64,000 nucleotides of DNA from CAIYYO01 sp049299895. GTDB taxonomy: Archaea; Altiarchaeota; Altiarchaeia; IMC4; QMZM01. A model generated the notes under the pieces. It did not search any database. It had not been told where the DNA came from and saw only the letters and a list, made by a program, of their open reading frames with translations. The stretch covers positions 96,991 through 160,990 of the forward strand of contig JBAQYF010000031.1 in assembly GCA_049299895.1 (NCBI GenBank). The letters run 5' to 3'. Of this stretch, positions 60,897 through 64,000 are shown piece after piece. The position numbers were made by a program, and so were the translations under genes. Numbering within the stretch: the first letter of the stretch is position 1; each line of letters begins with the position of its first letter.

Positions 60897-61783
60897 AACT
60901 CAACCAAAACACATTCAACGCGCTGGAAAAGATCAAAGGCGGCAAAAGCGTTTCCTCCCTAGAATACGACCTAGACGGGAGAAAAGCAACCGTCCTGGAC
61001 ATCGGAGTCTCTGACAGGATAAAAGGCAAGTCCGCAGAAAAACTCGGCCTCATTATAGCCGACGCATCCATGGGACTCCTAGGCAAAACAAGGATAGACG
61101 AGGGGATGCTCACAGTAGAAATATCAAGAGACCCGGTGATTGCGACACTCGGCTGCCAGCTTGCAGGCTGGGCGATAGAGATAGACGGAAAAAAGCGGCT
61201 GGGAAGCGGACCCGCAAGGATCCTTGCCAGAAAGCCGGGAAAGATAATCGACGCCGCAGGATACACTGAATCCTCGGACAAGGCGGCGCTCATACTGGAA
61301 ACAAAAAACCTCCCGGGAAAAGAGGAATGCAGAAAGATACTCGACGAGACAAAAGCAAATGAACTGATAATAGCCGCATTCCGGGAAGACTCGACTATCG
61401 GCCTCATCAACGTACTTGCAAGGATCGTAGAAGTCGGGATGTTCCGTCTGCACAACATAGGATACGATACCCGAAAAGTGATATGGGCTAAGGGAACAGT
61501 CCCCATACCCCCCCAGGGAAAAGACATAATGTACACGTCAAACGACGCCATAATATACCGCGGCACGGTATCGATGGAAACCGAAGGATGGGATGCAAAT
61601 CTTACCGAAAGAACAGTATCAAAGATATCAACGGCCTACGGCAAAAACTTCAAGGAGATATTCACCGAAGCCGGAAGCGACTTCTACAAGATAGACCCCC
61701 AGATATTCGCGCCCGCGCAGATCACGATAAAAGACCTCCTGGACGGGAAAACATACTCGGCAGGGGGCGTTTATGTATTTTAA
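60887..61783 (+). CDS. mch: Methenyltetrahydromethanopterin cyclohydrolase
   Basis: A 298-residue Mch. TLGCQLAGWAIEI (about 85-97), the GSGPARILARKP block, the RIVEVGMFRLHNIGYDTRKV region and SNDAIIYRGTVSM are family signatures; normal length is about 315-320. It interconverts methenyl- and formyl-tetrahydromethanopterin, so the organism has an H4MPT C1 pathway, either methanogenic or Wood-Ljungdahl/formaldehyde oxidation. No other C1 genes are in the window. It overlaps the nitroreductase gene, suggesting coexpression. Confidence 0.94.
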   Translation: MDLKLNQNTFNALEKIKGGKSVSSLEYDLDGRKATVLDIGVSDRIKGKSAEKLGLIIADASMGLLGKTRIDEGMLTVEISRDPVIATLGCQLAGWAIEIDGKKRLGSGPARILARKPGKIIDAAGYTESSDKAALILETKNLPGKEECRKILDETKANELIIAAFREDSTIGLINVLARIVEVGMFRLHNIGYDTRKVIWAKGTVPIPPQGKDIMYTSNDAIIYRGTVSMETEGWDANLTERTVSKISTAYGKNFKEIFTEAGSDFYKIDPQIFAPAQITIKDLLDGKTYSAGGVYVF

Positions 61784-61806
61784 ATACATAATCTATAATG
61801 ATAAAT

Positions 61807-61903
61807 CGTTATAAATGAACCTTTAAGAAAGGTCCTCGAGACATGCGCCCTTCGGCGGGCGCAGTTCACGAAACAGCGGGCTTCGCCTATCGGCTCACCC
61901 GCT
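61807..61903 (+). other. TATA box and three stacked hairpins before the ferredoxin gene (candidate RNA or leader)
   Basis: The 178-nt gap between mch and the ferredoxin gene starts with a TATA-like CGTTATAAATG (61807-61817). Three stems follow: ACCTTT/AAAGGT (61819-61833), TGCGCCC-TTCGGC-GGGCGCA (61844-61863) and AGCGGG/CCCGCT (61875-61903), which encloses GCC-TATC-GGC. GC content rises sharply against the AT-rich flanks. This suits a short structured RNA or a structured leader. I do not recognise a known family. Confidence 0.45.
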
Positions 61904-61961
61904 TGACGGTTATACAACAAAAAAGAGGTCATATAGTAAAAAAACGGTGGTTTGAAAAAAA

Positions 61962-62144
61962 ATGGTTGACATAAAAGTAGACAGCGAAAAGTGCACAGGA
62001 TGCGGAACATGCGTTGACACCTGCCCCATGGGCCTATACAGCCTCGACAAGGGCAAAGCCAAGGCAAGAGACAAAGACGAATGCGTCATGTGCAGAGCCT
62101 GCGAAAGCGCATGCCCCGCAGGAGCAATAGAAGTAACGGAATAA
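61962..62144 (+). CDS. 2[4Fe-4S] ferredoxin
   Basis: A 60-residue bacterial-type ferredoxin. Two cluster motifs, C-x2-C-x2-C-x3-C-P (CTGCGTCVDTCP) and C-x2-C-x2-C-x3-C-P (CVMCRACESACP), bind two [4Fe-4S] clusters by exchange of the fourth cysteine. It is a low-potential electron carrier. Partner unknown; it might serve the C1 pathway or RfbH-type reductases. Preceded by the structured segment noted above. Confidence 0.94.
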   Translation: MVDIKVDSEKCTGCGTCVDTCPMGLYSLDKGKAKARDKDECVMCRACESACPAGAIEVTE

Positions 62145-62225
62145 ATACACGCCTGCTTCTTTTGACTTAAAAAAAAGCCCCCGTTATTTCACTTATTTCC
62201 AGGGGTCTTACGTTCTTTTATAATC

Positions 62226-62522
62226 TTACAACAACACTGCGAACTGCGCATGCTTTATCCCGCCTATTACGAGCACATTCTCTTTTTCGACGTAGCCTGC
62301 GCAGATCGCGGAATCAACGACCCTGTTGCCGGCAAGATTAGCGATAGTCGCGCCTGACAAGACCTTTTCGAGTTCCGCCAAGGAAGCCACGCCCCGGTGA
62401 TAAAAAGACGCCTTCACTTCCAACTGCAATTCCCCCTCAAAGAAAGTCTTCCCGAGAATATCCTTATCGCAGACCGCCACAAGGACCTCGTTCCCGCAGG
62501 TATGGATCTTATAGCAAAACAT
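62226..62522 (-). CDS. DUF424 family protein
   Basis: A 98-residue protein matching archaeal DUF424: N-terminal YKIHTCGNEVLVAVCDKDILGKTF, then GELQLEVKASFY, SLAELEKVLSGATIANLAGNRVV and a final strand GIKHAQFAVLL. The family is restricted to archaea and usually sits beside the aIF2-beta gene, as here. The biochemical role is unknown, though the context suggests translation. Confidence 0.9.
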   Translation of the reverse strand: MFCYKIHTCGNEVLVAVCDKDILGKTFFEGELQLEVKASFYHRGVASLAELEKVLSGATIANLAGNRVVDSAICAGYVEKENVLVIGGIKHAQFAVLL

Positions 62523-62545
62523 AAAAAAAATAATAGAAAAAAAGA

Positions 62546-62959
62546 TTATTTGATTTTACGCAGAGGCCTCCATCCGCCGCAGGCAGCGCACTTGATGATC
62601 CGTTGACCCTCAAGCTCAGTGAACTTGGTATCCGGCTTATGGCACTCCTGGCATAGAACGTACTCCGTAGCATAAGACTCGATCTTCTGATCGATTACGT
62701 GCTTGCGCAAAGCCCTCTGGATTACGACACGGCTCCCGTCAAGAGTCCCCGGGGCTGCCAATTCCTTTAGGAGGAACGTAAAGACGTGCTTAGGGTCCCT
62801 CCCCAAAAGGTCTGCTATCTCAGAAAAGTTCTTTATGATAGTCTGATTCCCCTCGATAAAGGTGTTAGCCTGGGGGACAGTGAAACGATCGTGGCTCTTC
62901 AATCCCTCGGGAAGATTCTCCCAGCACCGGTCCAAAAGCTTGTTATAATTAGACTCCAT
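62546..62959 (-). CDS. Translation initiation factor aIF2 subunit beta
   Basis: A 137-residue aIF2-beta. The N-terminal helix YNKLLDRCWENLP binds the gamma subunit, the central domain includes GNQTIIKNFSEIADLLGRDPKHVFTFLLKELA, and the C-terminal zinc ribbon uses Cys-x2-Cys (CQEC) and Cys-x2-Cys (CAAC). As part of the alpha-beta-gamma trimer it brings initiator Met-tRNA to the ribosome. Overlaps the upstream gene by 11 nt and lies 23 nt from DUF424. Confidence 0.95.
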   Translation of the reverse strand: MESNYNKLLDRCWENLPEGLKSHDRFTVPQANTFIEGNQTIIKNFSEIADLLGRDPKHVFTFLLKELAAPGTLDGSRVVIQRALRKHVIDQKIESYATEYVLCQECHKPDTKFTELEGQRIIKCAACGGWRPLRKIK

Positions 62960-63428
62960 TCTTGTTCTCTTCCTTTATCGCGCCCTTGTCAAAACGCGTC
63001 TCCTGTATGTAGTTGGGCGTTATGAACTTGCGGTTGACGTCTCTTATCAATGAATCGCAGTCCTGCTTTATCTTCTCCAGATTGGCAACGATCCTCATAC
63101 GCTCTCCTTCGACGTCGTCTATCATCTCGTACGGCTCGATGGCGGTCTTGAAGTCGTCTACTTCGACCATCGTGTAATCGGAACGGTTCATCTGCTTGGA
63201 TATCTTCCGGCATATCTTCTCAAGCCAAAGATTCATCTCAACCTTCACGCGGCCGCGGATCATCTTGTCCTTGTCCAGCTCGTCCTTCATGATCCTCACG
63301 ACAGGGGCCATGGCAAAGGCATACTTGCTCTCGTCTATTACTTCCTCGCCGGCTGCGGCATCAGGAGCAGCAGCGACGACGTCAGTTACTTCTTCATCCA
63401 CACCAGAATCCTTATCCACGTTGACCAT
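62949..63428 (-). CDS. Possible histone-fold protein with acidic N-terminal tail
   Basis: A 159-residue protein I do not firmly recognise. Residues 1-35 are acidic and alanine-rich, like a flexible tail. Residues 37-105 (FAMAPVVRIMKDELDKDKMIRGRVKVEMNLWLEKICRKISKQM, then YTMVEVDDFKTAIEPYEMI) have the outline of a histone fold: a short PVxRIMK helix, a long central helix, then T-M-V-E-V-D-D-F-K-x-A like the T-V-x-x-x-D-I-x-x-A of archaeal histones. A further helical segment follows. Overlapping aIF2-beta, it heads that operon. The assignment is a suggestion only. Confidence 0.5.
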   Translation of the reverse strand: MVNVDKDSGVDEEVTDVVAAAPDAAAGEEVIDESKYAFAMAPVVRIMKDELDKDKMIRGRVKVEMNLWLEKICRKISKQMNRSDYTMVEVDDFKTAIEPYEMIDDVEGERMRIVANLEKIKQDCDSLIRDVNRKFITPNYIQETRFDKGAIKEENKNGV

Positions 63429-63605
63429 CTTTGAAAGCCTCTTATATACTTTAAGATAATATTAAAAAGATACTATATACAGGAAATATATAGGATTTAA
63501 AGGCTAAAAAGACACCAAACAACGTAAACCACCACCACAGAGCCTATAAACACATAAAAACCAACATACGGATGAACTGGGTATAAAACAGCCAAAAACG
63601 CGGGA

Positions 63606-63613
63606 TTTAAATA
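63606..63613 (+). promoter_or_regulatory. TATA box of tRNA-Cys
   Basis: TTTAAATA lies 33-40 nt upstream of the first tRNA base, the right distance for an archaeal box A if transcription starts a few bases before the mature 5' end. GGGA precedes it, a possible BRE. Confidence 0.6.
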
Positions 63614-63645
63614 CAAAAACAGAGATTAATACTTATTAAAAAAAT

Positions 63646-63719
63646 GCTGGGGTAGCCTAGCCCGGTCAGGCAGTCGCCTGCAGAGCGACCCCACAGGAGT
63701 TCAAATCTCTTCCCCAGCT
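63646..63719 (+). tRNA. tRNA-Cys (anticodon GCA)
   Basis: A 74-nt tRNA. Acceptor GCTGGGG pairs CCCCAGC; the anticodon stem GTCGC/GCGAC holds loop CTGCAGA with anticodon GCA; the T arm is AGGAG-TTCAAAT-CTCTT. The unpaired discriminator base is T (U73), the usual cysteine identity element. CCA is not encoded. Its presence with sepS in one window fits charging through phosphoserine. No intron. Confidence 0.95.
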
Positions 63720-64000
63720 TCGGTTTAATAGGTAAGAAATCCGCTGTTGTTTCCCCAATAGAGAAAAACCCAACACCATGTCATAGACTAGCATTAAGAG
63801 GATATTCATAAGACCGGTTTTAAAAAGCTGTTTTTACCTGTCTTTTTAATTCTAGTGGTTATTTCTGTTTTAAAACCTATCTTTGACAGTTTGAAGTTTT
63901 TAGTCTTTTTTTCGGTCGTGAATTTGACAGAATTGTTCAGGTCTCGATTTTTTTTGTAATCTATCTTTAAAACGCGTTTATCGCCGATAATCTGTTTCGC

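Noticed and set aside
63720..64000. A gene or RNA after tRNA-Cys
   Set aside because: The 281 nt are AT-rich with several T-tracts; no frame, tRNA or clear hairpin could be supported.

Overview
The window is archaeal chromosome. It carries the exosome and proteasome block (psmA, SBDS, rrp4, rrp41, rrp42), prefoldin alpha, the SRP receptor FtsY, deoxyhypusine synthase, aIF2-beta, an archaeal-type threonyl-tRNA synthetase and methenyl-H4MPT cyclohydrolase. It also carries O-phosphoseryl-tRNA synthetase (SepRS) and, 10 kb away, a tRNA-Cys(GCA), so cysteinyl-tRNA is probably made by the SepRS/SepCysS route known from methanogens, Archaeoglobus and some uncultured lineages such as Altiarchaeota, ANME-1 and Micrarchaeota. 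Together with an H4MPT C1 enzyme and bacterial-style surface glycan genes this suggests an uncultured euryarchaeal- or Altiarchaeota-grade archaeon. The lineage is an inference and cannot be fixed from the window.

Region 1 (1-14.1 kb, all + strand) is a surface-glycan cluster. It opens with an acyl-activation and reduction module: the end of an AMP-dependent acyl ligase, a LuxE-type acyl-protein synthetase, a LuxC-type acyl-CoA reductase and a FabG-like SDR. A GNAT acetyltransferase and three PLP enzymes follow, one of which is an RfbH-type 3-dehydrase with the exact E1 iron-sulfur cysteine spacing. The cluster ends with a GT10 fucosyltransferase-like enzyme, a double-domain GT2, a GT4 and a Wzx-type flippase. 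Tightly overlapping starts and stops suggest operons.

Region 2 (14-29.5 kb) is housekeeping. It holds a fused HPS-RraA protein, the exosome/SBDS/proteasome operon on the - strand, a DedA-like protein, deoxyhypusine synthase, lipid and membrane genes, MscS, a small winged-helix regulator, ftsY-pfdA-rpiA and thrS. Between the regulator and ftsY lies an array of four hairpins whose stems differ but keep their pairing.

Region 3 (29.5-50.2 kb) is the most unusual part. It is a candidate cell-envelope machine: a membrane-anchored coiled-coil protein, a Cys-rich protein with a VirB2/T4SS-pilin-like helix hairpin, a 2192-residue surface protein with a von Willebrand A domain, five tandem paralogous polytopic membrane proteins, an SPFH protein, an HxsD-like small protein, a membrane-anchored PH-like protein and a second Cys-rich pilin-like protein. 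All five polytopic proteins and both pilin-like proteins share a helix-loop-helix with a P-x-x-R-x-x-(A/G)-K loop. No motor ATPase is present in the window; the only nearby ATPase-fold protein is a KaiC-like one with a broken Walker A.

Region 4 (50.2-64 kb) has thiL, sepS, then a giant 1807-residue protein: a hexulose-6-phosphate-synthase-like barrel that has lost its catalytic residues, fused to about 1550 residues of coiled coil with a recurrent ~109-residue repeat. After it come a GT-C-like membrane protein, a nitroreductase, mch, a ferredoxin, DUF424, aIF2-beta, a possible histone-fold protein and tRNA-Cys. From 63720 to the end I see only AT-rich, T-tract-rich sequence without a supportable gene.
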